In this document: positions 1-7,208 of the stretch, one piece after another
Layout: every line of letters begins with the position of its first letter
Numbering within the stretch: position 1 is the stretch's first letter
Assembly (NCBI RefSeq): GCF_013464485.1
Contig: NZ_RAUX01000030.1
Location: 1 to 36,921 of the forward strand
Length of the DNA stretch: 36,921 nucleotides
DNA from: Stenotrophomonas maltophilia
Lineage (GTDB): Bacteria > Pseudomonadota > Gammaproteobacteria > Xanthomonadales > Xanthomonadaceae
Direction: 5' to 3'
Translations under genes and position numbers: made by a program
Notes under the pieces: generated by a model
Databases searched by the model: none
Told to the model about the DNA's origin: nothing
Seen by the model: only the letters and a program-made list of their open reading frames with translations

Positions 1-27
1 CCCCCCCCCCGGCCAGCTCACAATGCC

Positions 28-50
28 AGTCGATTAACAGTCGACTCTAC
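28..50 (-). repeat. GTAG-type REP palindrome downstream of murU
   Basis: On the minus strand GTAG is followed by a 6-bp inverted repeat (AGTCGA, 7-nt loop, TCGACT). It lies 19 nt beyond the murU stop. GTAG-headed palindromes recur in other gaps of this window, the known pattern of S. maltophilia REP/SMAG elements. It may also act as a 3' end or stability hairpin for murU. The window begins with a run of ten C that I cannot interpret. Confidence 0.55.
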
Positions 51-69
51 GCGACCAACCACGAGGGGC

Positions 70-780
70 TCAGCCGTTCGCCGCCAACTCCGCATCCAGC
101 GCGCGCAGGCGATCCACGGTACCCACATCGGTCCAGCGCCCGCGATGGTGCTGTCCCGTCATCAATCCCTGCGCCATGAAATGCTTCTGCAGCGGCACCA
201 CCGAGAACTTCGGCGGCAGCCGCTCGCTGCCTGGCGCATCACCGATCACCGCGCGCCAATCGGCCACGATCGAGGGACGATAGATGCCGATGCCCGCGTA
301 GGTCAGGCACGGCCCTTCGCGGTCGTGATGCAGCACGCCTTGCGGGTCCAGACGGTAGTCACCGTGCGGGTGCTGCACGGGATTGTCGACCAGCACCAGG
401 TGCGCCTGGCCCTGCGGCTCGCGCGGCAGCGTGGCGAAATCGAAATCAGTCCAGATGTCGCCGTTCACCACCAGGAACGGGGCGTCGCCCAGCACCGGCA
501 GTGCATTGAGGATGCCGCCGCCGGTTTCCAGCGGAGTCTCGCCTTCGTGCACGAAGTGCAGCTGCAGGCCCCACTGGCTGCCATCGCCCAGCGTCGCCGG
601 GAACTGCTCGGCCAGCCATGCGGTGTTGATCACCACCTCGCGCACGCCGAGTGCGGCCAGGCGTTCCAGATGCCAGACGATCAGCGGCTTGCCGGCCACG
701 TCCAGCAGCGGCTTGGGCGTGTGCAGGGTCAGCGGACGCATGCGCTCGCCGAGGCCGGCGGCAAAGACCAGGGCCTTCAT
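70..780 (-). CDS. murU: N-acetylmuramate alpha-1-phosphate uridylyltransferase MurU
   Basis: This 236-aa sugar-1-phosphate nucleotidyltransferase is expected to convert MurNAc-alpha-1-phosphate plus UTP to UDP-MurNAc in the cytoplasm. That is the last step of the anhydro-MurNAc recycling route that bypasses MurA. The N-terminal nucleotide-binding signature AAGLGERMRPLT (residues 7-18) is followed by P22-K23. The metal-binding NGD sits at residues 106-108, and EGETPLETGGG (79-89) fits the sugar-binding region. The length matches the family. The ATG overlaps the amgK stop (ATGA), so the two are translationally coupled. The neighbouring kinase is what separates MurU from the general GDP-mannose/glucose-1-phosphate nucleotidyltransferases it resembles. 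No abnormality is seen. Confidence 0.9.
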   Translation of the reverse strand: MKALVFAAGLGERMRPLTLHTPKPLLDVAGKPLIVWHLERLAALGVREVVINTAWLAEQFPATLGDGSQWGLQLHFVHEGETPLETGGGILNALPVLGDAPFLVVNGDIWTDFDFATLPREPQGQAHLVLVDNPVQHPHGDYRLDPQGVLHHDREGPCLTYAGIGIYRPSIVADWRAVIGDAPGSERLPPKFSVVPLQKHFMAQGLMTGQHHRGRWTDVGTVDRLRALDAELAANG

Positions 781-1802
781 CGCGACACGCGCATCGGTGC
801 AGCCAGCTCGGCCAGCGCCGGCTTGATGCGGTCTTCCAGCAGCTGCTGAAGCGGCGCCAGTTCGCGGTAGCGCGGCAGCACTTCATCCAGATAGGTGATG
901 AAGCGCGGTGCGTCGTCCAGGTAATGGCCCTTGTTGTCGCGGTAACGCAGGCGGCAGAACAGTCCGAGAATCTTCACGTGGCGCTGGATGCCCATCCAGT
1001 CGGCATCGCGCAGGAAGGTGGCGCGGTCGGGCACCGGCAGGCCGGCGTCGCGCGCACGCTCGTGGTACTGCGCCAGCCACGCGTCCACGCGCTGCAGCGG
1101 CCAGCTCAGGAAGGCGTCCTTGAACAGGCTCACCGCGTCGTAGGCGATCGGGCCACGCACCAGGTCCTGGAAATCCAGCACGGCGGGGCCGTCATCGACC
1201 GGCATCAGGTTGCGTGGCATGTAGTCGCGGTGGGTCATCAGCTGGGCCTGGCCCAGCGCGTTGTCCATCAAGCGGCGGTGTACCAGCTGCAGCCCTTCGA
1301 TCTCGCCGCAGTCCAGCTCCAGGTTCAGGTGGCGCTGCAGGAACCATTCGTCGAACAGGCCGGCATCGCGCTGCAGCAGCGCTTCGCCGAACTGGCCGAA
1401 GTCGGCCGGCACCGGAATCGCCTGCAGGCGCAGCAGCTGCTCGATCGAGCGGCCGAACCATTCATCGGCGTTGCGCTCGTCGAGGATCTTCGCCAGCGTC
1501 GGGCCGCCGAGATCTTCCAGCAGCAGGAAGCCGGCCTCCAGGTCCTGGGCGAGCAGCATGGGCACGCGCAGGCCGTTGTCGTGCAGCAGGCCGCGCATGC
1601 GCAGCCACGGCCGCGGATCTTCCAGCCCCGGCGGTGCGTCCATCACGATGTGGCTGCCGCGGGTGCTGGTGGTGCGCCAGTAACTGCGCATGCCGGCATC
1701 GACCGAGGCGCGCTCGACCACGGCGTTGGCATCATCGAGCTGGGAACGGGCCCACTGCAGGCGCTGCGCGCTGCGCTGGGGATCGGAGGCGGGTTCGGTC
1801 AT
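777..1802 (-). CDS. amgK: N-acetylmuramate/N-acetylglucosamine kinase AmgK
   Basis: This 341-aa protein has the aminoglycoside phosphotransferase (APH) fold. AmgK phosphorylates MurNAc, and also GlcNAc, at C1, giving the substrate for MurU. The catalytic loop HRDYMPRN has H191, D193 and N198, and the Mg-binding DFQD is at residues 210-213. Both agree with APH-type kinases. The gene heads the two-gene unit with murU and overlaps it by 4 nt. In Pseudomonas and xanthomonads this pair supports peptidoglycan recycling and intrinsic fosfomycin tolerance. That phenotype is established for the family and only inferred here. Without murU next to it, I would have called it only a phosphotransferase. 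Confidence 0.9.
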   Translation of the reverse strand: MTEPASDPQRSAQRLQWARSQLDDANAVVERASVDAGMRSYWRTTSTRGSHIVMDAPPGLEDPRPWLRMRGLLHDNGLRVPMLLAQDLEAGFLLLEDLGGPTLAKILDERNADEWFGRSIEQLLRLQAIPVPADFGQFGEALLQRDAGLFDEWFLQRHLNLELDCGEIEGLQLVHRRLMDNALGQAQLMTHRDYMPRNLMPVDDGPAVLDFQDLVRGPIAYDAVSLFKDAFLSWPLQRVDAWLAQYHERARDAGLPVPDRATFLRDADWMGIQRHVKILGLFCRLRYRDNKGHYLDDAPRFITYLDEVLPRYRELAPLQQLLEDRIKPALAELAAPMRVSR

Positions 1803-1815
1803 GCAGGCATATCCG

Positions 1816-1835
1816 GGCGCGCCGGGCGCGCCTAC
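1816..1835 (-). repeat. GTAG-headed palindrome upstream of amgK
   Basis: The minus strand reads GTAG overlapping GGCGCGCC, 1 nt, GGCGCGCC. This is a perfect 8-bp inverted repeat with the GTAG head of Stenotrophomonas REP elements. It sits in the 65-bp gap between the glsB-like gene and amgK and could form a hairpin in the transcript. Confidence 0.5.
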
Positions 1836-1867
1836 GTCGGGAACAGGAAGGGGAGCGACAGGCGGCG

Positions 1868-2137
1868 TCAGCGGCGGCCGCTGAACAGGCGCAGGACGGC
1901 CAGCACGGCCACCGCGCCAATCACCGCGCCGAGGAAACCGGCGGGCTCGCCGGGGGCGTACCAGCCCATGTACTGGCCGAACCAGCCGGCCAGCAATGCA
2001 CCAAGGATGCCCAGCACGATGGTCAGCAGGCAGCCCATGCGGTTGTTGCCGGGCATGAAGAAGCGCCCGAGCAGGCCGACGAAGAAGCCGACCAGCAGGA
2101 TGTACAGCCAGCTGCTGCTGCCGAACAGACCATTCAT
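1868..2137 (-). CDS. GlsB/YeaQ/YmgE-family small membrane protein
   Basis: This 89-aa inner-membrane protein belongs to the transglycosylase-associated/GlsB-YeaQ-YmgE family, often linked to envelope or acid stress. Three hydrophobic segments with Gly-rich faces are visible: about residues 9-23 (LYILLVGFFVGLLGR), 33-50 (CLLTIVLGILGALLAGWF) and 65-82 (AGFLGAVIGAVAVLAVLRL). The family motif of a Gly-Arg after the first helix followed by G-N-N-R-M-G-C-L is present. I chose the ATG at 2137. An upstream in-frame start at 2176 would add 13 polar residues and would run into the hairpin at 2161-2191. The biochemical role of the family is poorly defined. Confidence 0.8.
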   Translation of the reverse strand: MNGLFGSSSWLYILLVGFFVGLLGRFFMPGNNRMGCLLTIVLGILGALLAGWFGQYMGWYAPGEPAGFLGAVIGAVAVLAVLRLFSGRR

Positions 2138-2160
2138 GCGCGCGGATTCCGCTTGAGTGT

Positions 2161-2191
2161 GGACGCAGCCTAGCAAGGCCAGGCTGCGTCC
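2161..2191 (-). terminator. Strong hairpin after the M20 peptidase gene
   Basis: GGACGCAGCCT and AGGCTGCGTCC form a perfect 11-bp stem with a 9-nt loop, 15 nt beyond the peptidase stop. No T-tract follows on the minus strand. It is therefore either a weak or Rho-assisted terminator or a 3' stabilising hairpin. Confidence 0.5.
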
Positions 2192-2206
2192 GTCACGGGT
2201 GCCGGA

Positions 2207-3700
2207 TCAGCAGCAGCCGTGGTCGCCGTGGCGGGTGCCGCTGTCGGCGGCCACCGGCGAACCGCTGGTCTCGCCGCGCAGGCTGGCCGCGTAGTGCTCG
2301 CTGATCACCTTGGACACGCAGGCGGTGACCTTCTTGCCCATCGGGATGTGCAGGAACTCGTTCGGGCCGTGCGCATTGGAGTGCGGGCCGAGCACGCCGG
2401 TGATCATGAACTGGGCGCCCGGGAACTTCTCGCCCAGCATGCCCATGAACGGGATCGAGCCGCCTTCGCCCATGTACATCGCCGGCTTGCCGAAGAAGGC
2501 CTGGCTGGCGTCGTCGATGGCTTGGGTCAGCCACGGTGCCATGGCCGGGGCGTTCCAGCCGGTGGAGGCCTTTTCCAGGTCCAGGGTGACCTGTGCGCCG
2601 TTCGGCGGATCGCGCAACAGCGCGTCCTTCAGCAGCTCGCCGCAGGTCTTGCCGTCTGCAGTGGGCGGCAGGCGCAGCGACAGCTTCACCGAGGTCTGCG
2701 GGCGCAGTACGTTGCCGGCCGATTCCAGCGGCGGCATGCCGCCAATGCCGGTCACCGACAGCGCCGGGCGCCAGGTGCGGTTGAGCACCAGCTCGGTCAG
2801 GTCCTCGTTCATCGGGCGCAGACCGTCGACCATAGGGAACTTCTCGAAGATCTCGGTATCGACCACTTCGGCGGCGCGCTTGGCCTGTTCCTGGCGCTCG
2901 GCCGGGATCTCCACGTTCATGCCGTCGATCAGGATGCGGCCGGTGTCCTGGTCCTCGATGCGCGACAGCAGCTGGCGCAGCAGGCGGAAGCTGGACGGCA
3001 CCACGCCGGAGGCATCGCCGGAATGCACGCCTTCGTTGAGCACCTTCACGGTGAAGTTGCCGCCGGTCAGGCCGCGCAGCGAGGTGGTGCACCACAGCTG
3101 GTCGTAGTTGGCGCAGCCCGAATCCAGGCAGACCACCAGCGACGGCTTGCCGATGCGCTCGGCCAGATGGTCGACGTAGGCCGGCAGGTCGTAGCTGCCC
3201 GACTCTTCGCAGGCTTCGATCAGCACCACGCAACGCGCGTGCGGCAGGCCCTGCGCCTGCAGGGCCAGCACGGCGGCCAGCGAGCCGAAGATGGCGTAGC
3301 CGTCATCGGCGCCACCGCGGCCGTACAGCTTGTCGCCGCGCAGCACCGGGGTCCACGGGCCCAGGTCGTCGTCCCAGCCGGTCATTTCCGGCTGCTTGTC
3401 CAGGTGGCCGTAAAGCAGGATGGTGTCGTCGCCGGTCTCGGTGCCGGTGGCCGGAATTTCCAGGAAGATCAGCGGGGTACGGCCTTCCAGGCGCACTACC
3501 TCGACCTTCAGGCCGGGCAGCTGCTGGGCCTTGGCCCAGTTCTCCATCAGGGTGACCGCCTGTTCCATGTAGCCGTTCTGCACCCAATTGGCGTCGAACA
3601 TCGGCGACTTGTTGGGAATGCGGATGTAGTCGACCAACTGCGGGACGATCTCGCTGTCCCACTTGTCATTGACGAATTGGCCGAGCTTGGCGCTGTCCAT
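2207..3700 (-). CDS. M20-family metallopeptidase (dipeptidase-like)
   Basis: This 497-aa zinc amidohydrolase of the M20 family probably cleaves dipeptides or N-acyl amino acids in the cytoplasm. Visible signatures are YGHLDKQP with H99 and D101, the bridging-Asp region GRGGADDG (D132), and the acid pair E165-E166 in EACEESGSYD. HGPNEF near the C-terminus holds the last metal-ligand His. I chose the ATG at 3700 because GGAG lies 6 nt upstream. In-frame ATGs at 3736 and 3718 would add 12 or 6 residues without a better ribosome site. There is no signal peptide. Exact substrate cannot be told from sequence. Confidence 0.85.
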   Translation of the reverse strand: MDSAKLGQFVNDKWDSEIVPQLVDYIRIPNKSPMFDANWVQNGYMEQAVTLMENWAKAQQLPGLKVEVVRLEGRTPLIFLEIPATGTETGDDTILLYGHLDKQPEMTGWDDDLGPWTPVLRGDKLYGRGGADDGYAIFGSLAAVLALQAQGLPHARCVVLIEACEESGSYDLPAYVDHLAERIGKPSLVVCLDSGCANYDQLWCTTSLRGLTGGNFTVKVLNEGVHSGDASGVVPSSFRLLRQLLSRIEDQDTGRILIDGMNVEIPAERQEQAKRAAEVVDTEIFEKFPMVDGLRPMNEDLTELVLNRTWRPALSVTGIGGMPPLESAGNVLRPQTSVKLSLRLPPTADGKTCGELLKDALLRDPPNGAQVTLDLEKASTGWNAPAMAPWLTQAIDDASQAFFGKPAMYMGEGGSIPFMGMLGEKFPGAQFMITGVLGPHSNAHGPNEFLHIPMGKKVTACVSKVISEHYAASLRGETSGSPVAADSGTRHGDHGCC

Positions 3701-3899
3701 CTGAAACTCCGGTTGCATGGGCTGTGATCCGGCCATTCTACGCCTGTGCCGGGTAGGGTTTTTCCTACATCACGTCGGGTATTTGGCTGGCTTACGGAAA
3801 TGCGGGAAACCGATAGGCTGTGCACATGTGGTGACGGACACTGTTCCTACCGACGGGATTGCCGGTCGGGACGGCCAGAATCACAAGGAGATACACGTC

Positions 3900-4226
3900 G
3901 TGCCTTGGTTTGTCGTGTTGAGGGCACTGGTGCTGGGAATGGGGATCGCTGGGGCGCATGCCGCCGAAACGATCGACATCAACCGCGCCGATGCCCAGGC
4001 GCTGCAGCAGGGATTGACGATGGTCGGAGCCGCCAAGGCCGAGGCGATCGTCGAGCACCGGCGCAGACACGGCCCATTTCATCGCGTCGAGGACCTGACG
4101 CAGGTGAAGGGAATAGGGAATGCAATCGTCGAACGGAATCGACAGCGGATTACCGTAGGCAACAGGCTGTTGCCGGCGGATCCGGTACCCGGAGCGGTAC
4201 CGGTGCGAACCGTACCCAGGCGCTGA
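3900..4226 (+). CDS. Secreted ComEA-like helix-hairpin-helix protein
   Basis: This is a 108-aa protein with a signal peptide (hydrophobic residues 4-17, AHA-A cleavage near 21) followed by the ComEA signature INRADAQALQ. Two helix-hairpin-helix motifs follow: GLTMVGAAKAEAIVEHR (about 38-54) and LTQVKGIGNAIVERNRQRI (about 66-84). ComEA-type proteins bind double-stranded DNA non-specifically in the periplasm and pull it in during natural transformation. The start is a GTG at 3900 with AAGGAG 9 nt upstream. An open frame extends 5' but has no ribosome site or coding character. The Pro/Arg-rich tail is unremarkable. It could instead be one of the short periplasmic HhH proteins not tied to competence. 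Confidence 0.8.
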   Translation: MPWFVVLRALVLGMGIAGAHAAETIDINRADAQALQQGLTMVGAAKAEAIVEHRRRHGPFHRVEDLTQVKGIGNAIVERNRQRITVGNRLLPADPVPGAVPVRTVPRR

Positions 4227-4578
4227 CAGCAGGAATCGTCGGAACCGGCAGGAGGCTGGTTCACCGGACACGGGCAGGGAGCCTGTGACCACCGACCGCC
4301 GCAGGACGCGGCACCAATCACCAGGAGGGTGGCATCACAGACCTGTGGAAGGGGCTGAGATACAAGCAGGACAGACGCGGCCGCGTGCAGGATGCAACGC
4401 TACCCCCACAGCGCAGGATGCGAGGGGGCGGCAGCAGGCCGACAAGGACGTAACGATTGCCCGGTACGACACATGGCTGTGTCGCCGGGCAGTTTCATTT
4501 CCGGCGCCTGGTTTTGCCGCGGCCACCACGGGCCGATGGTGTACGGTGGCCGCACCGCATGGAAAGGACCCTCGCTGG

Positions 4579-5664
4579 ATGCTTCTGCACCGCCCCACCA
4601 CCCTGATGCTCGCCCTTGCACTGAGCCTGCCGCTGCTGGCCCATGCCGCTGCGCCGACGCCGGCCGCCAAGCCTGCAGCTGCTGCAGCCAATACCGCCGA
4701 AGTGCGCGGGCCGACCGACCTCAAGCCGGGCGAATACCTGTGGCATCCGGAAATCTCGCCGACCGGCCCGATCGTACTGGTGGTCAGCCTCGATGAGCAG
4801 CGCGCCTACGTCTACCGCAACGGCATCGCCATCGGCTTGACCACGATCAGCTCGGGCAAGGCCGGGCACGAGACGCCGACGGGTGTGTTCACCATCCTGC
4901 AGAAGGACAAGGACCACAAGTCCAACCTCTACAACAGCGCGCCGATGCCCTACATGCAGCGGCTGACCTGGGACGGCATCGCTCTGCATGGCGGCAGCCT
5001 GCCCGGGCACCCGGCCTCGCACGGCTGCGTGCGCCTGCCGCAAGCGTTCGCGCAGAAGCTCTTCAGCGAAACCCAGCGCGGCGATACGGTAGTGGTGGCC
5101 GATGCCAAGAGCTCGCCGATGACCCTCGCGTATCCGTCGGTGCTGGCACCGGTGAATGCACGAGGCCAGGCCCTGCCGGAGACGGAAGGTGGAGCACCGG
5201 CGCAGGCCTGGTGGAACGACAGCGCGGCCCCGGCTGGGCAGGTCGGCATCCTGGTCAGCCTGCACGACCAGCGCCTGTACGTGCTGCGCGATGGCGTGAT
5301 GATCGGCGAATCGCCGCTGAAGGCCGAAGCCCTGCCAGCCTTCCAGGGCACCACCCTGTTCGTGATGGGACAGGGTTACAGCGATACGCCCAGCCCGCTG
5401 GACGCGAGCCAGCGCCTGCACCAGTGGACGGCCTACCCGCTGCTGGGCCAGGACCGCGCCCAGGCCACGCCGGACCTGCTGGCCACGCCTTCGCTGCCGA
5501 TGGCGCTGCCGGCCGATTTCGCCCGCCAGCTGTACCAGGTGCTGGTGCCGGGCACGACCCTGCTGGTGACCTCGCTGCCGGCGGTCCGCCCAAGCCCGGC
5601 TGAATCCGGAATGCAGCCGGTCTTGGAATCCGAGCCGCCAGGGTCCACCCTCAAGGGCAACTGA
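4579..5664 (+). CDS. Periplasmic L,D-transpeptidase with a second, non-catalytic YkuD-like half
   Basis: A 361-aa exported protein. The signal peptide spans residues 1-23 (LALALSLPLLAHA-A), followed by an Ala/Pro linker. A YkuD domain covers about residues 54-178 with the catalytic SHGCVRLP motif (H148, C150). YkuD enzymes form or attach 3-3 peptide cross-links in peptidoglycan. Residues about 218-340 repeat the start and end of that fold: VLVVSLDEQRAYVYRNGIAIG aligns with ILVSLHDQRLYVLRDGVMIG, and the LPQAFAQKLF region with LPADFARQLY. The second half has no HxxxC-type motif, so it is a degenerate internal duplication. The start has GGAAAGGA 10 nt upstream. A second, unrelated L,D-transpeptidase-type gene follows 10 nt downstream. 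Confidence 0.85.
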   Translation: MLLHRPTTLMLALALSLPLLAHAAAPTPAAKPAAAAANTAEVRGPTDLKPGEYLWHPEISPTGPIVLVVSLDEQRAYVYRNGIAIGLTTISSGKAGHETPTGVFTILQKDKDHKSNLYNSAPMPYMQRLTWDGIALHGGSLPGHPASHGCVRLPQAFAQKLFSETQRGDTVVVADAKSSPMTLAYPSVLAPVNARGQALPETEGGAPAQAWWNDSAAPAGQVGILVSLHDQRLYVLRDGVMIGESPLKAEALPAFQGTTLFVMGQGYSDTPSPLDASQRLHQWTAYPLLGQDRAQATPDLLATPSLPMALPADFARQLYQVLVPGTTLLVTSLPAVRPSPAESGMQPVLESEPPGSTLKGN

Positions 5665-5674
5665 CGCCCTCGTT

Positions 5675-6406
5675 GTGCCCATGACTGCATCCCGCCTGTG
5701 CCGGCTGGCCGCGTTCGGCCTGTTGGCAAGCACCGCCAGCGCACCGGCGTTGGCAGAGACGCCCGCCCTTGCCACCAGCGCCGATGATCTGGCAGCCCTG
5801 CTGTCACGCAGCGCACCCAAGGCCGACCGCCACGTGCTGCAGCTGGCGGCGCATGCCATGCGCTGCGCACTGCAACGGCCGGAGCTGGGCATCACCGGTG
5901 ATCGCCTCAGCGTGATCGACTACTCGCGGCCTTCCACTGAGCCGCGGCTGTGGGTGTTCGACCTGGCCCACCAGCGCCTGTTGTTCGAGGAGTGGGTGGC
6001 GCACGGCCGCAACAGCGGCGAGAACCGCACCGAGCACTTCTCCAACCGCGACGGCAGTTTCATGTCCAGCCTCGGCGCGTTCACCGCGCAGGAGACCTAC
6101 ATGGGCGGCAATGGGTATTCGCTGCGCCTGGCAGGGCTGGAGCCGGGCTTCAACGACCGCGCGCGCGACCGAGCGATCGTCATCCATGGGGCGCCCTATG
6201 TGAATCCGGCCGCCGCACAGCTGCAGGGGCGGCTTGGTCGCAGTCTGGGCTGCCCGGCGGTGCGGCTGTCGGTAGCCAAGCCGTTGATCGATGCGTTGCG
6301 TGGCGGCACGATGGTATTTGCTTACTACCCTGACCAGGACTGGCTGAAGCACTCGCAGCTGCTGGCCAGCGGGTGCGGTGGCCAGGGCACGCTCGCCACA
6401 CGGTGA
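5675..6406 (+). CDS. Murein L,D-transpeptidase catalytic domain family protein
   Basis: This 243-aa exported protein has a signal peptide at residues 1-27 (LAAFGLLASTASAPALA-E). It belongs to the L_D-trans_cat_2 type, related to YkuD but distinct from it. The signature is IVIHGAPYVN (about 169-178) followed by GRSLGCPAVR with Cys193. WVFDLAHQRLLFEEWVAHGRNSGEN and FSNRDGSFMSSLGAFTAQETYMG also fit the family. The proposed role is peptidoglycan remodelling in the periplasm. The start is either GTG 5675 or ATG 5681, with no decisive ribosome site. The 10-nt gap from the previous gene suggests co-transcription. Confidence 0.8.
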   Translation: MPMTASRLCRLAAFGLLASTASAPALAETPALATSADDLAALLSRSAPKADRHVLQLAAHAMRCALQRPELGITGDRLSVIDYSRPSTEPRLWVFDLAHQRLLFEEWVAHGRNSGENRTEHFSNRDGSFMSSLGAFTAQETYMGGNGYSLRLAGLEPGFNDRARDRAIVIHGAPYVNPAAAQLQGRLGRSLGCPAVRLSVAKPLIDALRGGTMVFAYYPDQDWLKHSQLLASGCGGQGTLATR

Positions 6407-6440
6407 TGCAGGACGGCGCGCGGCGTGATGCAATGCGCCG

Positions 6441-7052
6441 ATGAACATCGACTCCCTGCTGCACACTCCGAGCCAGGTCATCTCCAGCCTGGACTATCGC
6501 CGCGAACGCTGGCGCAACGGCTTGGGCTGGACGCGCGAGATCCTGCGCCTGCCCGCGCAGGGCGATGATTGGGCGCTGCGCCTGTCGGTGGCCGAGATCG
6601 AGCAGGACGCCGCGTTCTCGGCCTTCCTCGGCGTGGAGCGCGAGCTGGTGCTGCTGCAGGGCAATGGCGTGCGCCTGTGCTTTGAAGACGGCCGCGTGGC
6701 CGAGGTCATGCCGCCGCATGGGCGCGTGCGCTTTGCAGGCGAGGAAACGCTGCACGGCGAACTGGTGGATGGCATCACCCATGATTTCAACCTGATGTGG
6801 AAGCGCGAGCTGCTGCAGGCCGAACTGTTGCACCGGCCGCTGGTGGGATCGATGTTCTTCTTCTGCGAACCGGGCGTGGCCTGGGCGCTGCATCTGCTGG
6901 CTGGTCAGGCGGAGTTCGGTGCAGACAGCGGCCTGCCACCGATGCAGGCCGGCGATACCGCGTGGTTGGCAGCCGGCGAACGTCAGCGGCACGCGTTGCA
7001 GGGTGGTGGCGAGCTGTTGGCGATCCGGGTGAGCGCGGCGAGGGGGGCATGA
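6441..7052 (+). CDS. HutD/Ves-family protein
   Basis: This 203-aa cytoplasmic cupin-fold protein is of the HutD/Ves family. The N-terminal YRRERWRNGLGWTREI, WALRLSVAEIEQDAAFSAFLGVERELVLLQG, and the late PLVGSMFFFCEPG and AGDTAWLAAGE segments match that family. HutD members are often found with histidine utilisation genes and Ves with cold-shock-like expression, but their activity is not firmly known. No hut genes lie nearby, so the histidine link is not supported here. The gene starts 34 nt after the transpeptidase and ends just before a palindrome cluster. Confidence 0.75.
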   Translation: MNIDSLLHTPSQVISSLDYRRERWRNGLGWTREILRLPAQGDDWALRLSVAEIEQDAAFSAFLGVERELVLLQGNGVRLCFEDGRVAEVMPPHGRVRFAGEETLHGELVDGITHDFNLMWKRELLQAELLHRPLVGSMFFFCEPGVAWALHLLAGQAEFGADSGLPPMQAGDTAWLAAGERQRHALQGGGELLAIRVSAARGA

Positions 7053-7060
7053 CCGCGTAC

Positions 7061-7190
7061 AGCCGAGCCCATGCTCGGCTGCTTTTCGCATTCCGCCAAG
7101 CCGAGCATGGGCTCGGCTCTACAGTAGATCCACGCCGTGCGTGGATGCGGCCGCCGATACCGCGTCATGGTGCGAACCAAGGTTTGCACC
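7061..7190. repeat. Composite REP/SMAG palindrome cluster
   Basis: Four palindromes fill the gap between two converging genes. AGCCGAGC/GCTCGGCT occurs at 7061-7080 and again, loop inverted, at 7099-7118, followed by CTAC. GTAG with an ATCCACGC/GCGTGGAT stem lies at 7124-7146. A GGTGCGAACC/GGTTTGCACC stem with one G-T pair lies at 7169-7190. The last two modules recur in the same order at 12030-12079. The cluster may serve as a bidirectional 3'-end element. Similarity to Stenotrophomonas SMAG repeats is from established knowledge. Confidence 0.7.
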
Positions 7191-7208
7191 CACCGGGATG
7201 CGGCGACC

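Noticed and set aside
1-12. Run of ten C at the window start
   Set aside because: It could be a real homopolymer, part of a repeat cut by the window edge or an assembly artefact. Nothing can be concluded from 12 bases.
7061-7190. Palindrome cluster as a CRISPR array
   Set aside because: The units are unlike each other, are self-complementary and have no regular spacers.
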